Shown one piece after another: positions 24,360 to 36,565 of a stretch of 64,000 bases of DNA; the first letter of the stretch is position 1; each line of letters opens with the position of its first letter. The position numbers and the translations under genes are program-made. The DNA is from Coleophoma eucalyptorum. Its lineage: Eukaryota; Ascomycota; Leotiomycetes; Helotiales; Dermateaceae. The notes beneath the pieces were generated by a model. It had not been told where the DNA came from and did not search any database. It saw nothing but the letters and a program-made list of their open reading frames with translations. The stretch is from positions 930,001-994,000 of the forward strand of contig JALRME010000005.1 of NCBI GenBank assembly GCA_026120035.1, written 5' to 3'.

Positions 24360-25845
24360 ATGCAATTCAGAAACAATACTTGTCTCGGTCTTTGGGCCTT
24401 ATTTGTAGCGACAGTGAGATGTCAGTGCAATGGTATTTCAAGCTTGACGACTTCTTATGCTACTCCTATCGCCGGCGATGGGTGGTCAGCTGCCCTTATT
24501 GCCAACGGGCTGAGTGGCGCACGAAGTATTTTGTTTGATAGCAATGGAGCATTGTTGGTTGTCAGGTCCGGCACCGGTATAGTCCACCTGACATTCACTG
24601 ACGGAGGCGGAACCTGTATGGAAGTGGCAAGCACGACCTATCTGGTTAATTCAACTACTGTAGTGCTCTTTTTATCACACTTAAAATTGGATTTTTGTTA
24701 ACACTCTCTAGTTGAACCATGGCATTGCCCTTTCAGCCGATGGCAAGACGCTTTATGCCTCTTCTTCCGAGGCAGTCTATTCCTGGTCATATGACCCTGC
24801 CGCTGTCACAGTTAGTGATACGAACAAGACGCTGATTAGTGGAATGAGCAACGATGACCACACAACTCGTACACTATTAATGTCTCAAAAGCAACCGGGA
24901 ACACTTATCGTATCTCGAGGAAGCAATTCCAATATTGACGTCGAAGCAGAATCCCTGGCTAGTGGACATTCACAGATCAGGGCTTTCGTTGTTGATAATG
25001 TTACTGATACGCCTTATGAATTTACCACCTCCGGCCGGCTCCTCGGCTGGGGTCTTCGTAATTCAGTTGGTGTTGCAGAAGAGCCACTGACGGGCGGCAT
25101 CTACTCGGTTGAGAACAGTGCAGATGAGATCCAACGCAATGGGACAGATATCCATCAGAACAATCCCGGCGAAGAAATGAACTTTCACGGCACTCTCAGC
25201 TCAACCGACAACCAAGGCGGAAACTATGGCTACCCCAACTGCTTCGCGGTCTGGAACACAAGCATTCCTGATGTTGGCAGCCTAAAGGTTGGAAGTCAAA
25301 TGACGATCGATGCCACTGCGAATACAACCATCACTGATGCCTACTGCGCATCCACAGCTGTATCGCCTCGCTTGACTTTCCAAGCACACATGGCGCCACT
25401 CGATATCATCTTCCTGCCCAACGGAACAGAAGCTTACGTTTCTTTCCACGGCTCCTGGGACCGTACTGCACCAGTGGGGTACAAGATCTCATCCATTAAC
25501 TTCAAGGACGGCCAGCCCGTTGCAGCTTCTGACTCTATCACTGCTACCACTGATATATTCGTCAATACCGACAACGCAAATTGCCCCGATGGCTGCTTTA
25601 GGCCAGTAGGATTGGCTTTGGATAAGAACCAGCGCCTCTTCATGAGCAGTGACTCGACGGGTGAAATCTACGTTCTAGCTAAGACTGGCGCCAGCAATGG
25701 TGCTGCCACGGGGACGGCTTCTGGTACGCCTACTGCTACGGGAAGCGCTCCGTCTTCTACCACTTCTCATTCGGCTGCCGGGCGTTGGGAAGTTGGTAGT
25801 ATGATGTGGCTCTCTGTTGTCTTGGTTGTTGCAGGCTTTTGGTGA
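24360..25845 (+). CDS. Secreted AA12-like (PQQ-type) sugar dehydrogenase, probably GPI-anchored
   Basis: Two exons, 24,360-24,659 and 24,712-25,845, give 477 residues. A signal peptide (MQFRNNTCLGLWALFVATVRC) is followed by a six-bladed beta-propeller of the glucose/sorbosone dehydrogenase family. Landmarks are LNHGIALSADGKTLYASS with H103 at the expected active-site position, then GWGLRNSVGVA and GGNYGYPNCF, then APLDIIFLPNGTEAYVSFHGSWDR and FRPVGLALD. Single-domain fungal members of this fold belong to CAZy AA12 and oxidise sugars with a PQQ cofactor; they can feed electrons to extracellular redox enzymes. A Ser/Thr/Ala-rich stretch (about 430-460) and a hydrophobic end (MMWLSVVLVVAGFW) suggest a GPI anchor or a membrane tail. 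Cofactor and substrate are inferred from the family. Confidence 0.85.
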
Positions 25846-25886
25846 TATTCGAATTGGACTTTCCCGTGCGACTGCATTTTGATAGG

Positions 25887-25887
<1 letters not shown>

Positions 25888-25924
<37 letters not shown>
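25888..25924. repeat. TA dinucleotide microsatellite
   Basis: About 18 uninterrupted TA repeats starting 43 nt after the stop codon of the AA12-like gene, so probably in its 3' UTR or terminator region. Confidence 0.95.
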
Positions 25925-25926
<2 letters not shown>

Positions 25927-26237
25927 ATATTTAATGACACTTATCATATCAGAATACATTTATGTGATTACGAAATCAGTACACATCTCATTTGAGGTAT
26001 TTTCTTTCATATGCAACGGTGTTCCGGGTGACGAGAGTATGCTTAGTGCCCCTCAACACAGAGCACTGAAGGCCACGAAAGGGGTTTTGGCTCCAGACCG
26101 AACGGCAGCTTAGTTGTACCTGGATGATACGATGCCAATTGGTAAAAGAAGGAAAAAGCGTGGGACTGAAGGTTCAGAGGTAAACTTGAGCGAATTGAAT
26201 ACTAGCTTAGAGACCTCAAAATGGCGTCTCAAAACTC

Positions 26238-26271
26238 GTATGTATGTAAGTATGTATGTATGTGTGTGTGT
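26238..26271. repeat. GTAT/GT microsatellite
   Basis: An imperfect tetranucleotide GTAT run passing into GT repeats. Confidence 0.8.
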
Positions 26272-29200
26272 AGAAATGATCTTGTGTAGCTAAGGCATAA
26301 GAGTACTTCAAAATCAAAAGCGAATAAGCAATAAAAATAGGGCTTAAGGATCCGAATAAGAAAGCATGGGTTGAAGTTGGATGCATCTGAGATGGATCAC
26401 CCAGCAAACATGCGTCTGGGTGGTGACAAGACAATGTCACTTAGTAAAGGGGAATCTCAGCGGGAGGAGAATGCTGGATTTGAGACGAGCTGGAATGGAA
26501 GATTAGAGCATGGCTTTGTAAGACTCCGAGAAGACCTTTCTCAGCCACAGGTATGGGTGTTTGGAGGATGCTCTCAATCATGGCTTTCGGGTTGAGGCGT
26601 TGACTTGAATATTGTAGATCATTTAGAATGAGTGACTGGGGTTATGGTCAAGTTGGGTTGGTTGCAGGTGAGTTTGGTTGTGTCCAACTGTTTGGCCTTT
26701 ATACTTTGGGGGTTATTTTGTTGGATATGCTCAGTTTCGAGTGGATTGGTCGCAGTATATTGATATTGCAACTTAAGAAAGGTACTATAAAGCTAGTTTC
26801 TTCGTCCTACGAGATCAATTGAGACTCTTATGGTCGATAGAGGAGGAACTGGAGCGTGATGCTATTTGAATGTGTCGGCACTTTTACACGAGCAAGCAAT
26901 GGGCATCGAAAGTTATAACCGTTTTTTTTCTACCTACCCTGATTTGAACTGAGCCGACCAACTCTCTGAACCAATCTGGATCCTACTCTTCTCTCCCACA
27001 GACTAGAATCTTAAACCCCGCATTTTGCCATGCACTAGCAGATGTCAAAGGAGATAGTTAGATATTAAGTACATCAACCTCTTTCGTCGCTTCACTTCTC
27101 GGAAATCGACTTCCACAGCACAGCCTTATAACTTTCGCAAGCCGCACTTCAACTCGTCACACTTCTGTTTTCTAGGCAAAACCTGACTGGTTTTGTGGAG
27201 AGGCATTTCCTAATTCCAGGCTATTGGTAACTGTAATTGCAGCGACCCAGCAAGAGATCTACCGCGAGGCCCTGAAACCATGCTGAGAATCAGTAATACG
27301 GAGTAATTGTCAAGTTTCTTCTGGAGGCGACAAGATGAGAAGGCTGATCTTCATCTTAATGAGTCCATACCCGACTGCTGGTTCGGAGGACCCAATGTTT
27401 GTGCCGAGTCTGCGGCTCGGATAATGACGACTCTAGCTCAAACCCAAGACACCGGCCCGATAGTGTCAAATTTCCCTGAGAAGCTTCTTGCGATATTTTT
27501 TGCAAGAATTTTGTCGGCTCAAGTTCAAATCTATTCAATTCAATTCAATGCAATGCATAGCAATACAATTCCAAGACTTGAGACCCGTGCCGCAATTTCA
27601 GACAATATCCAGAGTGAAATTAGATGTCGTGCGGTTCTTATAGAACGAGAACCGCCTCGGGCTTCAATGGATTTCCACATCGCTTAGCCGCCGTATCTAA
27701 GCTTGAGTGCTGCCTATACTTTAAAATGAACTGTAATATTGGTGGCGCTACGGTTTAGTACCCAAGACTTAGGTCTATCCATGTTGGTGCTTATGGTAGG
27801 TGGTCGAAGCTTTTCCCACGATGGCAACGCATGAAGTTCGAAATGACTGAGCCTACTTGGCCAAGAAGGCAGAATGATCCTTAGGCTTCTTCTAGCCGCA
27901 GTCTTTTGGGGCTATTGGTTGTTGAGGCAAGAATGGGCTGAGTGCTGCGCTCTGACAGCGGGAGAGGGGGAGAAAGGGGTGTTTTGATTTTGACAACGTC
28001 TTGAGCGAAGGGGAACTGAGGTTGGACAAGTGCCCTGATTAGACTTCAAGGCAGTGCTTGAATCGATGGGGTTGCGATTCACCATTCCAGGTCACTCATT
28101 CTCAAATACGACAGGATGAGTGAGTACAAATTCAGGGGAGGGTGGAGAGTTGTGCGTCGAGGCGTCTGGAGAAAGGAGAATCTACCGTAGAGTGCCGCTG
28201 GAGGTGCAAAGCCATCCGGAAGCTACGACGCTACAGCGGTCCAGGGAGAGAGCTCTGTCCTATGACAACAGGTCATGGAGGGAGGCCAAGAACGAATGAA
28301 ACGAAGCCAATTCGAAGAAATTCTCGGTATTCTTATGCTATGACATGACACGATAATTAAAGAGGTACACGGCTTACTCTAAGTGCAGTACACCGGTATG
28401 GAGAAAAGACGAGACGAGCTGAATGCTAGGATTGGGCGTTGTTGTTGTTTCTGGTCTCGTCCAGTCACGTCTGGCACACAGGGATGCGGTAAGCGGCAAC
28501 GGTGGTGAAACTCGTTCGCTGGCAGCAGGCTGCATTCGACCCTGAGATGAACCCGAGAGAAAGGAAATGAGTGAAAATGCTTTGCCACTCCGACATTCTC
28601 GACAGCGGTGTGTCGTGAATGCCAAATTTAATGGCAACTGGATAATACTGACATGGCGAGAGGACCAGGGCGATGAAGATGTCATCATGATCGACTTCCA
28701 ACCGGGACCTGCAGCTGGATGTGCCCTTGGAAGCGAGCAGAGAGGAGCCGCCACATCGTGTCGGTCCTGTCCTCGTGTTAGTTGTTTTGGTGGTAGTACG
28801 AAGTTGGCGCGCAAGACGCTGATGACCACAAGAGACCACACCGAACAAACACACAAACAAACCAATTCATAATGGAAATGCAGTAGGGCTAAGTACTAGA
28901 ACTCGTATTGGTTTAGGTTTACGGCAGTGTTGTAAATAGAACTGCCAACCTCTTTCCTCCGCCTTTCTCTCTTAGCCAAGCTCGGCAAGTGGCTGGGTAG
29001 TAGAGTTAGGAGGGCTGGGCTGTGCAGCAACGGAATGACCGAAGACGGACGGTAGAAGGCGACGAGAAGGACTTTGTACGTGCAGCTTTGGAACTCTGTA
29101 CGAAAATACCTTCGTACCGTCTTCCGTGCAGCTCCGTCTTGCCCGGTTCTCTGCATTCTTTGCTATGGAAACACAGTGGCATCAGGCAACATGGCCCAAT

Positions 29201-29780
29201 TGCAGTGGCAGGACGATCGCATGCGGTATCCCACGAGTTAGCCGACACGGAGGTTTCAGTCTGATTTGCTGCAGTCTGTCGCCCTCAGCCTCCCCGCTCC
29301 TCGCCTGTCCTCCTCTAATTCTCCTCCTCCTCCTTCTCCTCTAGTCTCCTGTGTCTTGGTCCGTCACCGCGTCGACCAGAGCATGAACAACCTTGGTCAC
29401 TCACATCACCAGTGGTCCCTCGGAATACGATATGGTTAGCCCCTCGTTCCTGGATTGGTCCCCACCATATCCTTACTGGCGATGGCTGCAGGGTTGTGGC
29501 TCCTGAGGCAGGAGCAAAGCAGGCTGCTGGCTGATACATCTCCCGTTTACACTTAGGCTGTGCTCCAACTCCGAGAGGGTCCTGGTGTGATCCTCAGACC
29601 TCAATATATTTATCTGGGTCTCCCCGATCCTTGAGGTCATTCTCAACACAAGTATCCCCACTTGATCTACTTGTGCAAGCCATCTCTTCGCCCTCCTTCC
29701 TCCTCGTTCTCCTCGTCTCCAGTACAGCACACTCGTTTCTGTTGTTTCTTGTCAACACCGCACGACTACTTAGTCTTCCT

Positions 29781-29805
29781 GCCTTGCCTTGCCTTGCCTT
29801 GCCTT
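29781..29805. repeat. GCCTT pentanucleotide repeat in the CRH leader/promoter
   Basis: Five perfect GCCTT copies, ending 60 nt before the CRH start codon and probably within its 5' UTR. Confidence 0.92.
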
Positions 29806-29865
29806 GCTACCAACCCGTACCCTATTTCGCCCTTTGCGCACTTATTCAAGATCAACATTTTCACC

Positions 29866-31106
29866 ATGCGCTCTTCAACCATCTCTCTTGCCTCGTTTGC
29901 GCTGGCAGCCTCCCAGCTCGCTAGTGCCCAGACTTACACCGACTGCAACCCTACGGCCAAAAGTAGGATTCTTCCTTCCCCAAGGTCGTGAGACTATTGC
30001 TAATACTCAGCTCAGCCTGTCCATCTGACCCCGCTATTGGGGGCACCATCACCACCGACTTTACCGCTGGTGAGTCTGCGGTGCTCGCCGACTACACATA
30101 CGCTAGTGGAACTACTCTCACCTACGATTCAACGACTGGCGGTGCATTCACTATGAAGGCCGCTGGCGATGCTCCAACCATCTCCAGTAACAAGTACCTC
30201 TTCTTTGGAAAAGTGGAAGTGGTTATGCGAGCTTCGCCCGGAACTGGAATTGTGAGCAGTTTTGTCTTGCAGTCGGACGATCTGGATGAGATTGATTGGG
30301 AATGGTTGGGATCAGCAGCCGACAATGTGCAAACCAACTTCTTTGGTAAGGGAAATACTACTACGTACGACCGATCAACGACCGTTGCCGCCAGTGCCTC
30401 CCAATCAGATTTCCATACCTACACTATTGATTGGAATTCCGACAAAACCGTCTGGAGCGTCGACGGCACCGTCGTGCGCACCCTTCTTTACTCCGACTCG
30501 AGTACCGTGGGTGGCAAGAATTATCCTCAAACCCCCATGCGTGTCAAGATGGGTAACTGGTGTGGATGTGCCGATGCTGCTGCTGCTGCCGCTGCCGCTA
30601 CTAAGGGCACGTGTGAGTGGGCTGGAGGATACACCGACTGGACCCAAGCTCCTTTTGTCCAATACGTGAAGTCGGTTACCATTCAAGATTACGGATGCGC
30701 TGAGTCTTATTCGTACGGAGATATGACTGGTTCCTACACCAGTATCGTCTCTACGGGTTCTTGCAACGGCACCAGCTCTTCCAGCTCCGGTAGCTCCTCC
30801 AGCGCCGCCTCTGGATCCAGCACCAAGACCACTGCCTCTGCCCAGTCTTCCACCAGCGGTGGTGTCTTCGCTGAGTCATCGACTGGTTCAATGTCTACTT
30901 CAACCACTTCAGCAAGCGGTTCCAAAACCACTGGAACTGCCACATCTGCTGGTGCTTCAACAAGCGGCTCCGGAACTGCCACTAGCTCATCATCGACCGT
31001 CAAGTCATCATCCAACTCAGCATCAGGAACGCCAAAGCACAAGTATGGAACTATTGATGTTGTAGTCATGGCACTGGGTCTTGGCCTCGGCTACCTCGTC
31101 ATGTAA
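29866..31106 (+). CDS. CRH-family GH16 chitin-glucan transglycosylase, GPI-anchored
   Basis: Two exons, 29,866-29,962 and 30,016-31,106, give 395 residues. A signal peptide covers about 1-21 ([21 protein letters not shown]). The GH16 domain runs to about residue 255 and carries the catalytic motif D-E124-I-D126-W-E128-W (nucleophile E124, acid/base E128). The C-terminal side of the domain holds [20 protein letters not shown] and WAGGYTDW, the latter typical of Crh1/Utr2 enzymes. A long Ser/Thr-rich spacer (about 255-365) and the hydrophobic tail [15 protein letters not shown] indicate a GPI anchor. These proteins join chitin to beta-1,3/1,6-glucan at the cell wall. The tandem Ala codons form a run of eight Ala. 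The gene is convergent with the beta-mannosidase, 412 bp between stop codons. Confidence 0.93.
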
Positions 31107-31518
31107 ACATACCTTGTGCATGTATGAAACTTTCCTTATATTCCTGTTTAAAATACCCCATAAAACTACCGAGGAGTTTGGGTCTCTTCAGTGAGGCGAC
31201 TTTGTTTGCTTTTTTACAACATAGCGAGGGCGGGCACAGAAGATTTGCATTTTTCGCTGATTTAGGCGAATTCAATGGGCTTGCAATGGGCGGACTCGAA
31301 AAATGGGAGAGGTGCTCTGTCAGTAATGTGAGCCATGGCCTACTTTTATATAGAAGGTGATTAGGTTTGGAGACATAGTCTTGACCTTCGAGTTTGAAAG
31401 AGGCGCTGTACGTCTGTTTATAGGTAGCTTAATAAGAAAGCAAAAACAATTGAACATACCCCAAATCGTCCAGCTAATCGTGACTACAGACGTCTATAGC
31501 CGCAAGTCATTCATTCCA
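31107..31518. other. Convergent 3' intergenic region
   Basis: The 412 bp between the CRH and beta-mannosidase stop codons hold their 3' UTRs; nothing else is evident. Confidence 0.6.
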
Positions 31519-34188
31519 TTACAATTCAAAACCCTTCTCATACTCCCAATCACATAAGTACCTAACCTGCACATTCCTTCCCTCTAATCCCTGCACAGCA
31601 ATAGCAATCTCCTCACCAGGAACAACATCTATGAAGTTATCATCCCAGACCGCGTCTTCGCCCTCCTCAATCGGCACTGAGAGTATTACCCCCTTGACCG
31701 GCGCATTAGTCTTCACCCAAACAACGCCATCCTCAATTCTCGTCTCGACCTTCAGTCCTGGTGAGAACCGCACAAACTTCATCGGCTCCGGCCAAGACAC
31801 CCATCTCGCGAGTCTCTCGCCCGTGTTAGAATCGATATACCCGACGACAACGGTCCTTTCTGGATGCGGAATGGCGATCTGTGTGAGTTCTGTCGTCTGA
31901 TTAGGCTGCAGGGCAAGCACTTGAGACCTGTCCTTCTCTGGCAGTTCAACAACTTTTCCAGATTCGATATCGAACGCACTTAGTTTGAGCGTGGCGTCCA
32001 AGGTTTTCAACATGCTATTCACTGCCCAGATATCAATCGCAGCTTTCTCCGGTAGGTAGCTCATAACGATATACGGTGGCTCTTTCGTAACGACTCTCTC
32101 CATACCCACCACCACACTCGCGAGTGCTCGCTTCGTGATATAAAACGCTGGCTTACGATGCAAATCCACATCCACCAACGCCCACGACGTCCCGGGCCAG
32201 ATATCATTGAGCTGCCATACCAAAATCCCACTGCAGTTCTCCTCACCAGGGCCACGGAATTCTCGCTTCCAACCATTATACGCATAGCTCATTGCCTCAG
32301 CCTGCAGGAATTGCGAGCAGTACACGAAATCTCGCAGCGGGTTGAAGCGGAACCGGAAGTTCTCGCCGCTGTACATACCATAGCGGCGCTGGTGGCCAGG
32401 TCCTTTGTCGTGGGCGTCAAAGGTGGAGGATTGCCAGTGGCGCTCTCGAGGGTCGCTAATGGCTTTGTGTAGAGTCCGGAGGTCTGGTGCGCTCTCGAAG
32501 CCGAACTCGCTCACAAACCGCGATGTGTATTGCTTGTAGTCTTGGTACGGCGATACTTTCCCGTGCCATACATCCCAGATGTGCGTATCACCTACCGTTG
32601 TATCGTTCGAGAAGGCACCTCCGTATGGACTTGATCGCCAATATGGTACATCGCCGGCCAGGCGCTCACAGACATCTGGCAGGACCCGCTCGTAGATCTC
32701 CCTTGCAGGGAAGTTCGTCTGGTCCCATGGCCCGTCTTGATCATCTATATCATACTCCCAGCCCCACCGCTCCGCAAGTAGGTAATCCTCGTTGTTACCG
32801 GCCCAGATTGCCAAGCTCGCATGGTGACCTACTCGCTTCACCTGCTGTTCAGCCTCGTTCCTCACATTCTCTATAAAGTCCGCGCTCGCAGGATAGTCAC
32901 CACAGGCATACAGAAAATCCTGCCACACCAGTATTCCCTCGCGGTCACAGATATCGTAGAAGTCATCCGACTCTACAATCCCGCCACCCCAGATCCGGAT
33001 CATGGCTTGGTTCCCGGATTTCGCTAGCAACAGCCAGTCTGAGTAGCGTTGGCGGCTCATGCGTGGAAGCATGAAGTCACCGGGGATCCAACATGATCCG
33101 CCGGCGAAGACGCGGACATTGTTGATTTCAAAGAGAAATGCTGTCCCGGCTGCGTTCTTGAGCGGGTGTTGGAGTAAGCGCAGTCTTCGGATTCCTAGGG
33201 TTTGACTCTGGGAATCACTGCCTGGGAGTGTGGCCGTGATATTGTACAATGGTTGTGCTCCATACGTGAATGGATACCACAACTTCGGATTCACCAGCTT
33301 GAGGACCGTCTCAAACACGCCTTTCGCATCAACGTTGATTTTCTCCTGTCCTACAAGCACGTCGTCGGGATCCCTAATCTCAACCTCCAGTGCCCCTTCA
33401 CTCTCCCCTACTCCCTCAACTTTCCCCTTCACAAAAACATCCACGCTCTCCAAATCCTCACTCACGACCTGCCTGACCAAAAACTCCTCAATCCTTCTCT
33501 CATACCCCTCGATCCAGATCTCTTTCCAAGGACCACACGTATTAACCGCTGGTCCCCAGTCCCAACCCCAATGATACTGCGCCTTGCGCACGAACAATCT
33601 CTCGCTGCCCCCAAAATGCACATCGGTTCCATTACCTTTGTACCCGATTCTCTCCCGCTCTTTACGGCCGTGCAAAGGCGCGGATTTAAAGCGGAGCTCT
33701 AGAGTAGACTTGGAGGTCGCATTCAGGTGTGATGTGATATCCACGCGGTAGGTGATGTGCATATTGTTTCCCGAGAGAATATGCGTGCCGTTCAGGTAGA
33801 CGGAAACGATGGTATCCAGGCCTGCAAATACCAGAACGAACCGCGGTGGACTTTCACTACCGGCTTTGGACGGCGAGCTGGATGCGGCGCCACCTTGGAG
33901 GTCCTGTAACGAGGGCACTTGGTCCGTCCGATACGTCCAGTCGACCTCATTCACCCACAGGCACGCGAGCTCGTTGCTGTCCACGTACGGATCGGGAATG
34001 AGCCCGTGATGCAGCAGGTCGATGAACTGCACCGTGGGGAATTGTGCTACGGGGAGGAACTTCTGGATACTGGCTTCTGGCGCGGTTCCTGGCGTGGCTG
34101 CGGCTGTGGCTGCGGCTTCATCGTTGGTGGGTATGGTACTGCTTTGGGCAAAGGTCCAGCCTTGGTTGACGGGTGTTTTGGTTAACAT
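31519..34188 (-). CDS. mndB: GH2 beta-mannosidase (intracellular B type)
   Basis: A single 889-residue frame with an ATG at 34,188 and no signal peptide, the length and cytosolic character expected for fungal beta-mannosidase B. The GH2 layout is complete: a jelly-roll sugar-binding domain (HYHWGWDWGP-like segment QYHWGWDWGPAVNTCGPW), an immunoglobulin-like domain with KLWYPFTYGAQPLYN, and a TIM barrel. The acid/base E467 lies in AIWAGNNEDYLLAERWGWEYD-like sequence and the nucleophile E561 in VSEFGFESAPDL. It removes terminal beta-1,4-mannose from mannooligosaccharides, including those from plant mannans and N-glycans. No intron is required. The Ala-rich insertion near residues 20-35 (DEAAATAAATPGTAPEA) may be a lineage-specific loop. 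Confidence 0.95.
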   Translation of the reverse strand: MLTKTPVNQGWTFAQSSTIPTNDEAAATAAATPGTAPEASIQKFLPVAQFPTVQFIDLLHHGLIPDPYVDSNELACLWVNEVDWTYRTDQVPSLQDLQGGAASSSPSKAGSESPPRFVLVFAGLDTIVSVYLNGTHILSGNNMHITYRVDITSHLNATSKSTLELRFKSAPLHGRKERERIGYKGNGTDVHFGGSERLFVRKAQYHWGWDWGPAVNTCGPWKEIWIEGYERRIEEFLVRQVVSEDLESVDVFVKGKVEGVGESEGALEVEIRDPDDVLVGQEKINVDAKGVFETVLKLVNPKLWYPFTYGAQPLYNITATLPGSDSQSQTLGIRRLRLLQHPLKNAAGTAFLFEINNVRVFAGGSCWIPGDFMLPRMSRQRYSDWLLLAKSGNQAMIRIWGGGIVESDDFYDICDREGILVWQDFLYACGDYPASADFIENVRNEAEQQVKRVGHHASLAIWAGNNEDYLLAERWGWEYDIDDQDGPWDQTNFPAREIYERVLPDVCERLAGDVPYWRSSPYGGAFSNDTTVGDTHIWDVWHGKVSPYQDYKQYTSRFVSEFGFESAPDLRTLHKAISDPRERHWQSSTFDAHDKGPGHQRRYGMYSGENFRFRFNPLRDFVYCSQFLQAEAMSYAYNGWKREFRGPGEENCSGILVWQLNDIWPGTSWALVDVDLHRKPAFYITKRALASVVVGMERVVTKEPPYIVMSYLPEKAAIDIWAVNSMLKTLDATLKLSAFDIESGKVVELPEKDRSQVLALQPNQTTELTQIAIPHPERTVVVGYIDSNTGERLARWVSWPEPMKFVRFSPGLKVETRIEDGVVWVKTNAPVKGVILSVPIEEGEDAVWDDNFIDVVPGEEIAIAVQGLEGRNVQVRYLCDWEYEKGFEL

Positions 34189-36565
34189 GTCTTCTTTTAC
34201 TTTTTTATTTTATTTTTAAAATTTTATTGGGATTTTTGTTTGAGGTTCGCTTTTGCGATGGGGTTTTTATTGTATGGCTGTGAAGCGGTACTTGATCTGA
34301 TGAGGTTGGAAGGGTGAGGGGCTTGAGTTACTTTGTGAACTCTGAGAAAGAGTGAGTGAGTGGATGAGTAAATACGAGAATGCGTGACTTGACATATCTA
34401 AACGATACAACCCCTCGTTTACATCACGGCTCTCCGCCTTTAGTGGGATGGATGCACTTGAACACTGACCTCACTTGCTCCAAATGTAACCATCCCACGG
34501 ATCGTAAATCTGGAGAGAGAGGGAGAGAGCCAAGGACCCCTTTTAGTCAAGCGTGGGGGTGTTCTCTTCTCCAACTTCCATCTTTTCTTTCTCACCTGTA
34601 AAGGAGTGCCCGAACTTCGATGGCTGTCCAAAGATGGGGGAAAATGTCGACTACGCGGGTGCTTGGTTCGTGATTGGTGATTGTTCGCTGGCGTGTTTAT
34701 GGGTGTTCTCCTCTCTTCGGGGTTGCGGAGGACAAGCTTCCGGGGTTACCTGTCGGATCTTATGGATGGGTGAAGGGTTGTGAGATGAAGTATAGGAGGA
34801 TATATTCGACATTTCTTACGGGGGCTTTATATCATTTCAGTTCCATTTGGACTCGCTACCTCTTCGTCTGAAGCAGGCGCGGGATTTAAAGTGTGGTAAG
34901 TAGGACTGTTATCATGTGACGACCGCTTAACTTCGTAGGGGCCTTGGGTTGGGAAGGAGGTTGATTTTGTTGTTTGCCAGGGCTACCAAAGAGAGGGGTT
35001 AAATGGAAATACTTTGAGATTTGGATATGCATCTATATGAGGGACTTCCAGCGATAGATAGGCTGCTTAGAAACATGGCTTCTTTCTTAAGAAAAGAGAA
35101 CCAGTCTTCTGGTGGCGAAGGAGGTAGAATAGGGGCTCGCTTAGCAGGCTCCAGGGCTTCCCATAGCTGCAAGGCGCGTACTACTATTGTGTATTGTGTT
35201 CTGCGCGCTACTCCTGCTGTATACTTTTAAGAGGCGTTATAGCATAGTTGAACTCTCGTCTGTTCTGGTTCATGTCCTTTTATACTGTCGTATTCTTAAA
35301 AATCTCCTTGATTTTAATGACAGTTGAAATGCGAATTTTGCAATAACAAAAAATGAAAATGCGTTCTACAGCATTCGTTCTTTCCTTCTTCTTTCCTAAG
35401 TGACAGATGCTCTTTAGTTTTTCTTATTATTCCGGCTTTGTGTTTGCTCTTGTGCCATCCAGGTAAGAAACATGATCGCCGCCAAAAACAGCTTCCATTA
35501 TGGCATGTACCTTTTCACAAAGGAACCCCCCCCCCCCCAAAAATTCCTGCTCTTCACATGTTCTTGTGTCTCTTTAAGCCCATGCTTTAGTGTGAAGAGT
35601 AATGTCAGTATGTATGAACAAGGTTATCTAATTGGACATCTAATACAGATCCAAGCGTTTAAAAGTATGCGCGTGAAATATTGGAATGGTCTTGAAGATT
35701 GATTTGAGCAACAAAAAGTATATTTGGCATGTCATTCGTTTCTTATCGGAAAAGGTGCTGTTGAGGATTCATGGAGGAAATAAATCTAGGGAGGCAAAGG
35801 TTTCTAATAGATGGAGCTCTGAAAGACATTCAAATGTGTCCGGCATAGTTAAGTGCGAAAGCGAATAGTCGAAAAGGCTTCAACTCATGGAGACAAAGAC
35901 AGCACCAAACACAACAAAGGCGAAGGAGCTGATAAGCTTTCAAGAATCCGGATTCGTTTAGGTACCTGCAACATCGAGATCTTATTGTCTCCTTTGCCTT
36001 CAGTTCTGCAGAAAAGTTGATCGGCTTGGTTGGTAAACTTGATATTTCATCGGGGCGCCTTCCCCTCTTGTCGGACGAGCGCACTCTCTGACCACAACGC
36101 CTTTTCACTTTCGACTGGACAAGTGGTATCGTCTTTACCTTTCGAAAGCGGTTTACCCTTTCTGCAGCACGATAAGCCCAGGGCCTTTGTGGCTTCACCC
36201 TCGTCCGCCGTTACGTCAACGTCTCAATTCGACGCAACGCTTCAACCTAGCACAGCGACGAGAATCATAACGCCTCAACTAAACTCAACGGTTGAAGCCA
36301 ACACAGAAATTCAGCCTGGGAGTGCTCACTTGACTCCACGACTCGAGCCAACGCTGTGTTTTTAACTTGACAGCACTCCAATTCGAGCCAACCATCAGAC
36401 TAAAGCTTTGTCTTCACAGCTGTCTTTACTATGCACTACATCCCAAGCTCATATTGAGCTGACTGTCTATAGACAGAGGATACTGACCAAGTGCCAAAGG
36501 CTTGCTTGATACCCAGATCATTGCGTATCGCAAAATCGAAGGATAAGAACAACCACGTACTAGTC
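34189..36565. other. Divergent intergenic region, beta-mannosidase to F-box gene
   Basis: About 2.4 kb with a T-rich block just before the mannosidase start (34,195-34,235) and a run of 13 C at 35,526-35,538. A TTG-started frame at 36,030-36,365 is Ser/Thr-rich but has no ATG or family match. No gene is supported. Confidence 0.5.

Larger units (their letters stand above)
25846..29865. other. Intergenic region upstream of the CRH gene
   Basis: About 4 kb. ORFs of up to 163 codons occur on the minus strand at 28,374-28,865 but start at TTG and look like translated low-complexity DNA. CT-rich tracts lie at 29,300-29,345 and around 29,690-29,720. The GCCTT repeat at 29,781-29,805 is just before the CRH start. 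I can support no gene here. Confidence 0.45.

Noticed and set aside
28374..28865. 163-codon frame on the minus strand
   Set aside because: Starts at TTG, begins in a translated simple-sequence stretch and lacks any family resemblance.
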